From assembly GCF_003285015.1 (NCBI RefSeq), contig NZ_QMFB01000011.1:1-64000 (forward strand): DNA of 64,000 nucleotides, written 5' to 3'. Below, piece after piece: positions 1 through 8,900 of this stretch (positions are counted from its first letter, which is position 1; every line of letters starts with the position of its first letter). The notes under the pieces were generated by a model that was given only the letters and a program-made list of their open reading frames with translations, made no database searches and was not told where the DNA came from. This DNA is from Paenibacillus contaminans. Its GTDB lineage: Bacteria; Bacillota; Bacilli; Paenibacillales; NBRC-103111. The position numbers and the translations under genes were made by a program.

Positions 1-126
1 TGCTCCCTCAATAGAATTGAGCTACAGTACCTCTTTAGATAACGGGACTTTTTCAGTGGCCTCCTTTCGCAGTGGTTTTGGAAGCTTTGTTTATATTTTG
101 GAACCGTCCTGCTTACAGTCGCGCGT

Positions 127-2556
127 TTACTGTAAAGCCGAAATATCGGCGGGACTTAACGCATATCGGTATATCCGTACATCGTCGATTAGCCCGTTCA
201 TCGTATTCGCTCCGTTTACCCCGATCGTCAGCGGCAGCGAGCTGGTTATGCTTCCTTGAAGAAGGCTCATATCTTGGCCGGCTAGCGCGCCGTCAACGTA
301 CAACCGAAGACCCGCGCTTCTGTCGACCACCGCGGCCACATGATGCCACGCCCCATCCGTAAAAGCAGCCGTCGATTGAACGGAGTCGTATGTGCTGCCG
401 TAATCCAGCAGGAATTTGAGCGTGTTATCGCTCTCGAACCGCAGCCAAAACCCGGCGTTCGTATCCCCTTTTTGCATTAAGAACTTGGTCGTGCCGGTCA
501 CCGCCGTTTTGACCCACATGGAAATCGTGAAGTTTTCCTTCGTTCCGAATGCGGCATCATGATAAAAAGGATTCGGCAGGGCGACGTAATCGCCGTTCCC
601 ATCGAAGCTGAGCGCATTCCCGTCCTTTCCTCCCCCGCTCCAAGCCGCATTTTCCACCGTTCCGTTGTGCGCGTATGCCGTGGCATCGGTAACCGCGGTC
701 CCGGCACCTTCGTTTAACTTCCAATGTCCGTACAGGCCGAACATCCGTGCAACTTCTTTATCATCGAGCGGATAATTGTAGAGGCTTACCTGATCGATCA
801 GGCCGTTCATCGTAAGGCTGGAAGCGTGGCCGATCGTGAGAGGCAGCGCGCTCGAAATCGTACCGCCGATCAGCGAATTATCCTGGCCGACCAAAACCCC
901 GTCGACATACAGCCGAAGACCCACATCACGATCGGCTACGCCCACGACATGATGCCATTTGCCATCGGCGTATGCGGCCGTCGACTGGGCGGCGTCGTAG
1001 GTGCTGCCGTAGTCTAGCAGAAACCGGATCGTATTGTCCGCCTCGAAGCGAAGCCAATAAGCGGCATTCGTATCACCCTTACCGGCGATATACTGGATCT
1101 TCCCGGTCTGGCCGGTTTTCACCCACGCGGATAAGGAAAAATCCTGCGTCGCATCGAAATCGAATGCCCCGTCGGCCGGATCGCCCAAATCGACATAATC
1201 GCCGTTCCCGTCGAAATGCAAGGCGCCGCCGAATTTGCCGCCCGTTTCTCTCATTGCGCCGACTATGCTGCCAGGATAATCGCCGGAAGCCGAATCGGCG
1301 GCGACGCTGCCGGAGGTTTCGTCTAATTTCCAACTGCCGACCGTTAAACGATCCCACCAAATACGGGAGACGATCGCCCGATTCGGAAAGAGCGAATTCC
1401 ATTCGTTGCTGGACACGATGCTAAGTCCGGGCAATACATTGTACGTGCCGAAATTGCCAAGCTGAGCCCGGTTGTCCGTGATCCCCATCGCGATGCGTTC
1501 CGTGCTTTTGATCAGGCGCAGCGTGACCGGATCCACTTGCGCCATCCAAAGCGGCGCCCGGTAGCGGTAGATGCTCTGGTTCGAGGCATCCTCTCTCGTG
1601 TAAACGACATACAGCGCATCCGGTTGAACGATCCAGTGCATCTGCGTATTCATGCTTCCCGTTATCGCCGTGCCGTCATCCCATGTCAGAACAACCGCCG
1701 GCTGCCAGTCGATTCCGTCGCTGCTCTTAGCCAGCCGGTTTTGCGCATCGTCGCGGATCGTCATGAAATATTCGCTGCCGAATTTAGCCAAAGAAGTTTC
1801 GATTCCGGAACGATTTCCATTGTTTCCCGGATTGGGGACCGCGTTGCCCTGGCTGATATATGAAAGCGATGTGCCGTCAAACGACGCTTTGACGACCTGA
1901 ACGCTTCCTTTTCCGTCAACGGAATTGATCGGCCACAAAATATCCCCGCTGCCATCGTCCAGCATATGAGGGTAAGCGCTTCCAGAATGCCCGACTCCAT
2001 TCGGCCATGCAAACACGTACCAGTCGCTGCTCCATGTCGCCGTCGATGGATCGTACACGGCATAAGCCGGATACGTATGTTTTTTGGAATGGGTCGGTGT
2101 ATACGACTGGGCCATGCCGAACAAAATCACCTTTCCCGTCTTCTCGTGATACATCGGCACCGTATCGATCAGCATGCCCTGATAGCCGTCGGGCAGCGTT
2201 TTCCATTGAAATTGCGGAATGACGGACGGAGCGGTCCACGTTTCGCCCAAGTCGTCGCTTGTGATGGACGATATTTCGTAAAAGACGTCGCTCAAATTGG
2301 TCGGGCTTTCTTTTATGTCCTTCAGCAGTGTACATAAGATACGCGCCGTTGCGCCGTTCGGCATCGATGCGCACCTCATGTGCGTCCACCAAAAGTTCTC
2401 CTGGTTGTCATTCTGATAAGCCACCCTCTCCTCGATCGGATACGTCGGGGCGGATGCATGAGCAATCAGGCTGTTTAACCCGATCGAACAGCCGAGTATA
2501 ACGGTCACAAACATCGTGTACAGGAACAACCCTTTTTTCAACGAACCGGACTTCAT
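127..2556 (-). CDS. Secreted Asp-box (sialidase-like) protein with two LamG domains
   Basis: Predicted 809-residue exported protein. The start is the ATG at 2556, preceded by GGAAGGAG; a longer reading from 2601 lacks a ribosome site. Residues ~1-35 form a signal peptide. Residues ~40-400 resemble a BNR/sialidase-type propeller, with an Asp box SDDLGETW and a weaker SSDGIDW. Two concanavalin/LamG-type domains follow (~405-605 and ~608-809), each with the FDGNGDYV and WHHV motifs. The two LamG domains are very alike (both contain FLLDYGSTYD), so they look like a recent internal duplication. LamG domains usually bind glycans. A nearby N-acetylneuraminate lyase supports action on sialylated or related glycans, but catalytic residues were not verified and it may be a non-hydrolytic binding protein. 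Function is inferred; the domain call is good. Confidence 0.8.
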   Translation of the reverse strand: MKSGSLKKGLFLYTMFVTVILGCSIGLNSLIAHASAPTYPIEERVAYQNDNQENFWWTHMRCASMPNGATARILCTLLKDIKESPTNLSDVFYEISSITSDDLGETWTAPSVIPQFQWKTLPDGYQGMLIDTVPMYHEKTGKVILFGMAQSYTPTHSKKHTYPAYAVYDPSTATWSSDWYVFAWPNGVGHSGSAYPHMLDDGSGDILWPINSVDGKGSVQVVKASFDGTSLSYISQGNAVPNPGNNGNRSGIETSLAKFGSEYFMTIRDDAQNRLAKSSDGIDWQPAVVLTWDDGTAITGSMNTQMHWIVQPDALYVVYTREDASNQSIYRYRAPLWMAQVDPVTLRLIKSTERIAMGITDNRAQLGNFGTYNVLPGLSIVSSNEWNSLFPNRAIVSRIWWDRLTVGSWKLDETSGSVAADSASGDYPGSIVGAMRETGGKFGGALHFDGNGDYVDLGDPADGAFDFDATQDFSLSAWVKTGQTGKIQYIAGKGDTNAAYWLRFEADNTIRFLLDYGSTYDAAQSTAAYADGKWHHVVGVADRDVGLRLYVDGVLVGQDNSLIGGTISSALPLTIGHASSLTMNGLIDQVSLYNYPLDDKEVARMFGLYGHWKLNEGAGTAVTDATAYAHNGTVENAAWSGGGKDGNALSFDGNGDYVALPNPFYHDAAFGTKENFTISMWVKTAVTGTTKFLMQKGDTNAGFWLRFESDNTLKFLLDYGSTYDSVQSTAAFTDGAWHHVAAVVDRSAGLRLYVDGALAGQDMSLLQGSITSSLPLTIGVNGANTMNGLIDDVRIYRYALSPADISALQ

Positions 2557-2693
2557 GTAACAATCTCCTTCCGCGTTCAATTGTTGCTTGCGGCCGCACA
2601 AGCAGCTTCATCGTAACATACCGCCGGCGAACAGATAACCGGACACGCTTTAGATTTAGTGGACTTTTTCAAGCCTTGCAGGATCGAATAACG

Positions 2694-2735
2694 CAAAAAC
2701 CCCCGTTTCCGCCTTTCAGCGAATTCGGAGGTTTT
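2694..2735 (-). terminator. Possible intrinsic terminator after the TlpA-like gene
   Basis: Read on the minus strand, AAAACCTCCG pairs imperfectly with a later CGG...GGGGTTTT arm and ends in a short T run, just past the stop at 2740. The stem is bulged, so this is tentative. Confidence 0.4.
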
Positions 2736-2739
2736 GACT

Positions 2740-3438
2740 TCATTGCAGGAGCTGTTCGACTTTGAGTCTCATCTGATCTTCCGTCATCGTACCGAGCTTT
2801 TTGTAAACGATGCGGCCCTGCCTGTCAATGAAAAGCGAGACCGGGATCGGCTTGATTTGATATTGCTGTGCAACGGTTTTATCGGGGTCAAGCAGCACGT
2901 CGAACGTGTAGCCGTTATCTTCTATATATTTCGCGACCGTTTCCCGGTCTTCGCCGACGCTTACCGCCAAAATAACGAGATCCTTATCCTTGTATTCCGC
3001 GTAAATCTTCTCCATGTCGGGCATTTCTTTCTTGCACCATTTGCACCAGGTCGCCCAAAAGTTCAAGTATACCCCTTTGCCCCTCAAGTCCGACAAAGCG
3101 ACCGTGCCGCCCTTCAAATCCGTCAAAGTAAAATCGCCGGCCGGCTCCAAATCCGCATGCTCATTCACTGCCGCAGCTCCGGGCACGGCCTGCTTGCCGG
3201 CTTCGTTCTCGTATTGAATGACCGAAGAAGTCGCGGAGCTCTCGTCTTTCCCGACCAAGGAAGCGCTCGCTTCGTTCCCGCTATTCACAACCGGAGACGC
3301 CGCCGGTTTCCCTTCTTTATCGGCCGGGGATGCCACGTTCTTCTCCGCTTCGCTGATGCTGTAATTGTTCGTCACGTAAACGGAAATCAGAATCAGCCCT
3401 AGTACGACGCCTGCCCAAAGCAGCATTTTTTTCTTCAA
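2740..3438 (-). CDS. Membrane-anchored TlpA/ResA-like thiol-disulfide oxidoreductase
   Basis: 232 residues from a TTG start at 3438, with an AGGGGGG ribosome site six bases upstream; the ATG at 3426 is the alternative. Residues ~5-22 are a membrane anchor. Residues ~25-100 form a long Ala/Ser/Lys/Glu linker, longer than usual between anchor and domain in ResA proteins. The C-terminal thioredoxin-fold domain has WATWCKWC (Cys132, Cys135) and a KPIPVSLF cis-proline segment. The family reduces disulfides outside the membrane, using electrons from CcdA. It starts 16 bases after the ccdA stop and is surely co-transcribed with it. The CKWC active site differs from the CEPC of classical ResA, so a role in cytochrome c maturation is not assured. 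No cytochrome gene is nearby; cell-surface protein reduction is an inferred alternative. Confidence 0.85.
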   Translation of the reverse strand: MKKKMLLWAGVVLGLILISVYVTNNYSISEAEKNVASPADKEGKPAASPVVNSGNEASASLVGKDESSATSSVIQYENEAGKQAVPGAAAVNEHADLEPAGDFTLTDLKGGTVALSDLRGKGVYLNFWATWCKWCKKEMPDMEKIYAEYKDKDLVILAVSVGEDRETVAKYIEDNGYTFDVLLDPDKTVAQQYQIKPIPVSLFIDRQGRIVYKKLGTMTEDQMRLKVEQLLQ

Positions 3439-3454
3439 CGCAATCCCCCCTTGC

Positions 3455-4153
3455 TTAAAGATTAAACAGACTGCCGTATTGCCCCAATACTTCCAGCCGG
3501 TTCGTAAAGATGAGAATGCCCATGGCAATCACGATGACCCCGCTCACAATCGAAATGACGGGAAGATGCCGCGTTATTTTTCTTAAATAGACGGACAGAT
3601 TGTCGATGAGCAGCGCCGAAAGCAGAAACGGAACCCCCATCCCCAGCGAATAAACGGCAAGCAGCGCAACCCCTTTATCAAGCGTCTCCATACTCCCTGC
3701 AAAAATCAGGATGGACGACAAAATCGGACCGATACAAGGTGTCCATCCGATTGCAAAAGCCATTCCCATCAGAAACGAACCGAATGACCTCCCTTTGGCG
3801 CTCCCGGGCAGCCTCATCCTTTTCTCCATATAAAGGAACCTGATCTTGAAAATCCCCGTCATATGAATGCCGAAAATAACGACCAAAACGCCGCCGACCC
3901 GCTGAATCAGCTCAAGATGGCCGGACAGCAGCCTGCTGACGGAGCTGACCGAAATGCCGAGCAACACAAAAACGATGCTAAATCCCGCAACGAAAAGCGC
4001 CGCCTTCAGCAGGGCGTTGATTTTTTGCGGACCGGCACTAATCTCCGTGACGGAGGAGCCCACCATATAGCTGAGATAAGCCGGAATCAGAGGCAGCACG
4101 CACGGCGACAAGAAGGAGAGCAGCCCCGCTGCAAACGCCAAAATAAAATCCAA
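3455..4153 (-). CDS. ccdA: CcdA-type transmembrane electron-transfer protein
   Basis: 232-residue polytopic membrane protein of the DsbD/CcdA family, which moves reducing power from cytoplasmic thioredoxin to extracytoplasmic thiol proteins. The two conserved cysteine motifs are visible: FLSPCVLPLIPAYLSY near the N-terminus and GWTPCIGPILSS in the middle, with about six hydrophobic segments. Length is normal for the family. It is the first gene of a two-gene unit with the TlpA-like protein. In this window the likely end users are that protein and possibly the SLH-anchored thioredoxin-like protein further upstream; the second link is inference. Confidence 0.92.
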   Translation of the reverse strand: MDFILAFAAGLLSFLSPCVLPLIPAYLSYMVGSSVTEISAGPQKINALLKAALFVAGFSIVFVLLGISVSSVSRLLSGHLELIQRVGGVLVVIFGIHMTGIFKIRFLYMEKRMRLPGSAKGRSFGSFLMGMAFAIGWTPCIGPILSSILIFAGSMETLDKGVALLAVYSLGMGVPFLLSALLIDNLSVYLRKITRHLPVISIVSGVIVIAMGILIFTNRLEVLGQYGSLFNL

Positions 4154-4258
4154 ATTGCCCCTCCCCTTCCATGCAAGGATAAACGCCTACCGCGTCTTTG
4201 ACGCTGGCGTTGACCGAGATCTAGAGCCACTTCCACGATATACTTTCTGATAAGTCAA

Positions 4259-4727
4259 GGATGAACTGGTTACGAAAGCAAACACGGATATCGTATTGGT
4301 TTTGCACGAAACGGGCAATTAGTGGAGAAAACCTTATTGTTCATGAGGCTGTCCTCACTATTTCGCAGGTAAAATGGTAGTTCTCGGCCATCAGTGAGGT
4401 AAACGCAACTATTCCTTTCGTTTGTGCAGCTAGACTAGAAAGTGGACACACCATCAATGAGGACCTGTATAATAAAAAACAACAAAAAGGTCGAGGTGTG
4501 CCATGAGTAATAAACGTAAATCATACGACGAAGACTTCAAATGTCTCACTATTAGTGTTGTTTGCCTCATTACCTCACCAAAACAAGGGTTTTCGGTTTG
4601 AAATAGTGAGGTTTGCCTCACGAATAATAACTTTGCCTGATTACGAGGTTCACTACCCGTTACTCGATGAAATGCCTTACATTCTTGAAATCCATAGTAC
4701 AAGACTTGAAAGGCTACTAAGACCGAC
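4259..4727. repeat. Dispersed ~300-bp intergenic repeat, copy 1 (interrupted)
   Basis: Related by eye to 48554-48896 and 61138-61398. Shared blocks include GGTTACGAAA, ACACGGATATCGTA, TGAGGCTGTCCTCACTATT, GCCTCATT and CGGGTTTTC-like stretches in the same order. This copy is split near 4424-4542 by an insertion-sequence end fragment. It fills most of the 764-bp gene-free stretch 4154-4917, in which I see no convincing gene. Confidence 0.75.
4424..4542 (+). mobile_element. IS3-type insertion sequence left-end remnant
   Basis: A ~119-bp block absent from the other two repeat copies. It contains GTGGACACACC, typical of IS3-family ends, then a short leader with AGGTCGAGG and an ATG at 4503. The first 13 codons read MSNKRKSYDEDFK, the usual start of an IS3-family OrfA transposase. 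The reading frame then passes into flanking repeat sequence and stops. Everything else of the element is missing, so it cannot move by itself. Confidence 0.7.
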
Positions 4728-4741
4728 TCATGTACTTGAAC

Positions 4742-4781
4742 AAATAAGGAAAACGGGTTCCCCGGAGGGAGCCCATTTTCC
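4742..4781 (-). terminator. Intrinsic terminator, probably for the 4918-5805 gene
   Basis: On the minus strand GGAAAATGGGCTCCC pairs with GGGAACCCGTTTTCC and is followed by TTATTTGTT. It lies ~140 bases past the stop at 4918. Confidence 0.55.
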
Positions 4782-4917
4782 TGTGATGCAGGCTGCAAAG
4801 TTAATCGTACCCGTTGGCAGCGATCCGCGGGACACGATGCCACGAGGACTGAAACCAGCGCGGGCGGACTTCGTCACATGAGTCTGCATGGACGCCGCTG
4901 CGGCAAGCCGCCCGACA

Positions 4918-5805
4918 TCAGCACTCTTCTTCGCAATATTCTTCCGCTGCCGCCGGCGCAGGTTCGGATACGGACGGCGAAGAATAGGAAGACGACGATG
5001 AAGACGATGATGTGCCGGAGGATACCGAAGCGCTTGGCGAAGGTACGGGCGCCGCTTGCGGCTCCACCTTTTCCTTGGAAGTGAAGGTGACGGACTTCGT
5101 CTTCTTCTCCTCAACAGGCGCTTGTGCCGTTGGCTGAGCTTTCGTTTCGGCGGACGGAAGCCGAGCGGTCTGAGTCTGGCTGGATTGCGACGCCGGCTTT
5201 TCTTGCGATGCAGGGGCTGCCTGCTGCTCACTGGCAGGAGCAGGCGCCGCCGCTTGCTGAGTTTTCGCCGGTACCGGCGCGCCTGCATCCTTCGTTAGCG
5301 CTGAATCGCCTGCTTGTTGCCCACTCGACGACGCCGAAGCGGCTTGCTGCTCCTTCGATCCTGCCGGAACCGGTACCTCGGCAGCCGGCTTCGTTTGATT
5401 GCCCAGCGCAGCCGAAGCTGCAGGCGAAGACGACGATGCCGCTTTCGGCTGGCTATCGGAAGATGAGGCCGGCGCGGCTGTGTCCTGCGAAGCCTTATCG
5501 GCGCTGTCGGAAGAAGCAGGCTCCTCAGCAACTTCGATTCGGCCAGACTCGGACTTCAGCGAAGCCGATTCCGTACCTGCCGCTGAACCTGACGAGGCCG
5601 GTTTAATGCTTGAAGCCGGCTCCCCAGCCGCTGAAACGGCCGCAAGCTTGACGGCTGCACTTCCCTGAGCCGGAGACGGCGCCGCCTCAGTAGTCTGCCT
5701 GTTTGCGGACACGACGGCATAAGTAAGCCCTGTAAAAACGACGGAAGCAGTAATTAACGACAAAGATAGCTTCGAAACGATACGTTTTTTCACGATGGCT
5801 GTCAT
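4918..5805 (-). CDS. Membrane-anchored low-complexity protein with Cys-ended acidic tail (paralogue B)
   Basis: 295 residues, no known family recognised. Residues ~10-32 form a single hydrophobic anchor ending in GLTYAVVSAN. Then ~240 residues are extremely rich in Ala, Ser, Pro, Lys, Glu and Gln with no predicted fold, as in wall-spanning stalks. A serine run leads to a C-terminal EEYCEEEC, so the only cysteines are residues 291 and 295. It is a paralogue of 10226-11008 (same anchor with TYAVVSA, same composition, same acidic Cys tail); the two flank the SLH/thioredoxin-like gene. The AAAGGA ribosome site abuts the ATG at 5805, so the GTG at 5793 may be the real start. A substrate or partner role for the thiol proteins nearby is a hypothesis only. 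Confidence 0.75.
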   Translation of the reverse strand: MTAIVKKRIVSKLSLSLITASVVFTGLTYAVVSANRQTTEAAPSPAQGSAAVKLAAVSAAGEPASSIKPASSGSAAGTESASLKSESGRIEVAEEPASSDSADKASQDTAAPASSSDSQPKAASSSSPAASAALGNQTKPAAEVPVPAGSKEQQAASASSSGQQAGDSALTKDAGAPVPAKTQQAAAPAPASEQQAAPASQEKPASQSSQTQTARLPSAETKAQPTAQAPVEEKKTKSVTFTSKEKVEPQAAPVPSPSASVSSGTSSSSSSSSYSSPSVSEPAPAAAEEYCEEEC

Positions 5806-5844
5806 TCCTTTCTTGATATACTTGTCGGCGTCTTACGAGAGACT

Positions 5845-5909
5845 AAAAAAGAGATTCAACGGGGAGCGCCGTTCGACCGCTCGCTCCCCTTGAATCTCTG
5901 GCCGTCCAG
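5845..5909 (-). terminator. Strong hairpin between the SLH protein gene and Cys-tail gene B, with small upstream hairpin
   Basis: On the minus strand: CTGGACGGCCAG (small hairpin, 5898-5909), then AGAGATTCAAGGGGAGCG pairing with CGCTCCCCGTTGAATCTCT, followed by TTTTTT. It is an intrinsic terminator 30-40 bases past the SLH gene stop. A closely similar arrangement precedes the paralogous gene (11087-11145), so it may instead be a leader or attenuator of the Cys-tail genes. Confidence 0.85.
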
Positions 5910-5937
5910 TAGATTGGGCTTTGCTCTGCAAAAAACC

Positions 5938-8900
5938 TTAGTCCTTCAGCAAGTTGTACAGCACTTGCGCGACTTCCGCTCTGCTGGCGGCATCCTTCGG
6001 CAGAAGCTTGCCATTGTTGCCCGAAATGACGCCCGCTTCGACGAGCGCTTTGAAGGCTTCGTTCGCGTAACCCGCGATATCCGCCGCATCGGCAAAGCCG
6101 GCTACGGAAGCGGCCCCCGCTTGCGCCGCAGGAAGCTCTCCGAGTACGCTCAGCGCACGGTACAGCAGCGTGAACAGATCCTGGCGGGATATCGATTGAT
6201 CCGGAGCGAATTTGTTTTCTTCCAAGCCGTTTGCGATACCCAGACGTTTCGCCGCAGCAAGGTGACCGGTGTAATAAGTATTACCGGCATCCGCGAAGTT
6301 GACGGCCCCTGCCGCATCGGGTTGAATGCCGTACGCATTCAGCAGCAGAACGATGAATTGTCCGCGGGTAACGTTCGCATTCGGGCTGAAATGATTCTCG
6401 TCCGTTCCGCTAGTAATTTCCCTTGCCGCCAAGTAAGTAACCGCCGGGGCGAACCAAGCTGCCGGAACGACATCGGTAAAGCTGATTTTGTTATACCCGA
6501 TAATGTATTGCGAGAAATGCTCCGTTTGGAATTCGACCGCACCTGCAGCCGCATTATACCGGCCCTTTATAAGGTGCAGCTCGCCTTCCTCGGTCACGTG
6601 GTAGACGATTACGGCATTGGCGTCTTCGCCGGGCTGCAGCGTATACGGCAGCGATACGGCTATTTTCGAGCCGCCGAATGCGGTGATGCCCGTTTGGCCG
6701 GCATATACAAGCAGATCGTATACCGGACGGTCTCCGAGCACATCCTTGCCTTCCTTCGTAAGCTCCGATTTGGTCAAAATAAAGCTGATGTCGCCTGCGT
6801 CTCCGCTCGCTCCGATGGTTTTCAAAGCATTCGCATCGAAGGTAATCGTGCCGAAGCCGGCGTTGATCTTCACTTCGGCCTTCGTGCCGGCAACCAGTTC
6901 ATTGAAGGCTGCTCTAGGGACGGTAACTTGAATTTTTCCCGACTGCTCCGTGCTTTCCACCTTAAGCTCCAGGACAGCTTTCTCGCCCTTGGCTTCCGCT
7001 TGCTTGGCTTTGTCAAGCAGGCCGGATGCAAGCGCCGGGGTAATGACTGCGATAGCCCTGCCCGTTTCCGCATCCAGTTTGGCGGGGACCGTCGCTACCG
7101 TGCTGCCGCCCGACTGGGAGATGCCGTCCGTTTGGCCTGTTCCCGCGCCGTTCCCTTCGCCGGTTCCGGTACCGCTTCCTCCGCCGTTACCGCTGCCGTC
7201 ACCGCCGCCATTGTTACCGCCTGTCGAAGGGGCCGTGTAAGCCGGTACGGTAACTTTCGTATCCGCGCTTGGCAGCGTTGTCGCCGTTTCTTTGAATCTT
7301 ACAAAATAATCGCCTGTCAGCAATCCGGCAATTTCCTGTCCGGCCGCCGGTTGATAAACGGTTTGGCCGTTGGCGCGATACTCCAATGCCGTGCTCGTGC
7401 CGGTAATTTTTCCGTTATTTTGCGTGCTGCCGGTCGGCGCAACGCCTGCAAGTCCTTGCGGTGCCGCCACATTCGCTTTAATGACTAGGGAAACGGCACG
7501 GCTTGGGCTGTTATCCTCATACACGGCGTAACGAACGCTGTAAACATCGGGAGAGAGCCCGGTCAGTTTGCCTGCTGCAATGGCCTCGTCAGGAACAATG
7601 GCGTACTGTACGGCCTCGTCTGCACCTTTCTTATATTCCAGCCGGTACTCAACCTTATACTCCGCACCCGCAGTAAGACCTGTAATTTGTCCGTCATCGT
7701 TCGCCAGGGAAGACGGATGAACGGCTTCCAGCGCCGACGGAGGAGCAAGCTGCTTATAGCCGGGGACGTAAACCGTCTGAGCTGCGCTTGGCCCGTAATA
7801 TATGCCTTCCGCCGTTTTGGCGGCATATCTGATTTCATAAAAACGATCCGGCTCCAAGCTCAGCGCATCGCCTTGTACAGGCGCGTATGCCGACTCGTTC
7901 GCTTCCTCCAGCTTATACTCCAAGCCTGACGGAAGCGGTTTTAACTCGTCATTTTCAACCAAAACGATTTTACCGTTGCCATTCGCTTCTTCCGGGGCAA
8001 GACCGAGCAATCCGGAAGGTGCCGCTTGATATTCAGGCACGACGACTTCGACCGCCGGACCCGGGGCATATGCCGACTGCCGCAGCGTGGCCGCCGTGTC
8101 GACTCCGTTTTTGGCGGCGTACCGCACCTCGTACACACCTGGCGTCAGACCGGTAATTTCATTGCCGGCTCCCGGCACTGCCGTATATGTCGCTTCGTTC
8201 TTCGCTCTATACTCCAAGGCTTTCTTCGCTATGCCTAAGATTTTGCCGTCCGAACCGCCGGCTGTCGTCGGAGCCGCGCCGCTCAGCCCGGCCGGTTTCC
8301 ATTCGATTCTGGAGTAGAGCGTCCTCAGACCGTTGATATAAGTAAGGGTGTTGGCGTGCTCCGGATTTTTCGTGTTGCTCCAGCTGTACATCAATTCCAC
8401 GTGCCCGAGAATCGGCGCGGACTCGCTGCGTTTGTCATACACGAAAACATAAGGCGCCTGCAGTCTGGACGCTCTGCCTACGGCAAGCGCTCCCTCGGCG
8501 TTTTTGTAGCCATAAACGATATCGTTATTGTGTTTCCCGGATGCGTCCGGAAAATATTGCACATGCTCCGAGAGATTCGGTAAGTACTGTTTGACCAAAT
8601 TGACGTATACGGGCGATATTTGCTTGTTCGAGACCCGCGTATGCAAAAAGTCTCCGTAGCCGGAAACAACCGCCTTATAAGTCCTTCCCGGCGTCGAGTC
8701 CAAACCTCCGTCCAGCTTCGCATCCCAGTTATAGACGGTTGTCACGCCGTATTCCTTGGCGATTCGGTTGACGTATTTGATCCCAGCCTGGGTATTGCCG
8801 CACCAAGCGCAGCCGATAATGACCGGAATGGTGTTATCCGTTTCGAGCAAATATTTAAGTTCGTCCGTCGTCACCGAATTAATGACAATCGGCAAGTCTT

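Noticed and set aside
4454..4881. Frames on both strands in the first intergenic repeat
   Set aside because: They cross the repeat and the IS fragment and are not kept in the other two copies.
5845..5909. Known riboswitch (c-di-GMP, c-di-AMP, preQ1, fluoride types) in the leaders of the Cys-tail genes
   Set aside because: None of the conserved cores of these classes could be matched; only hairpins are visible.
5890..7488. Long plus-strand frame opposite the SLH protein gene
   Set aside because: Lies entirely antisense to a clear gene, no ribosome site or family pattern; arises from codon bias.
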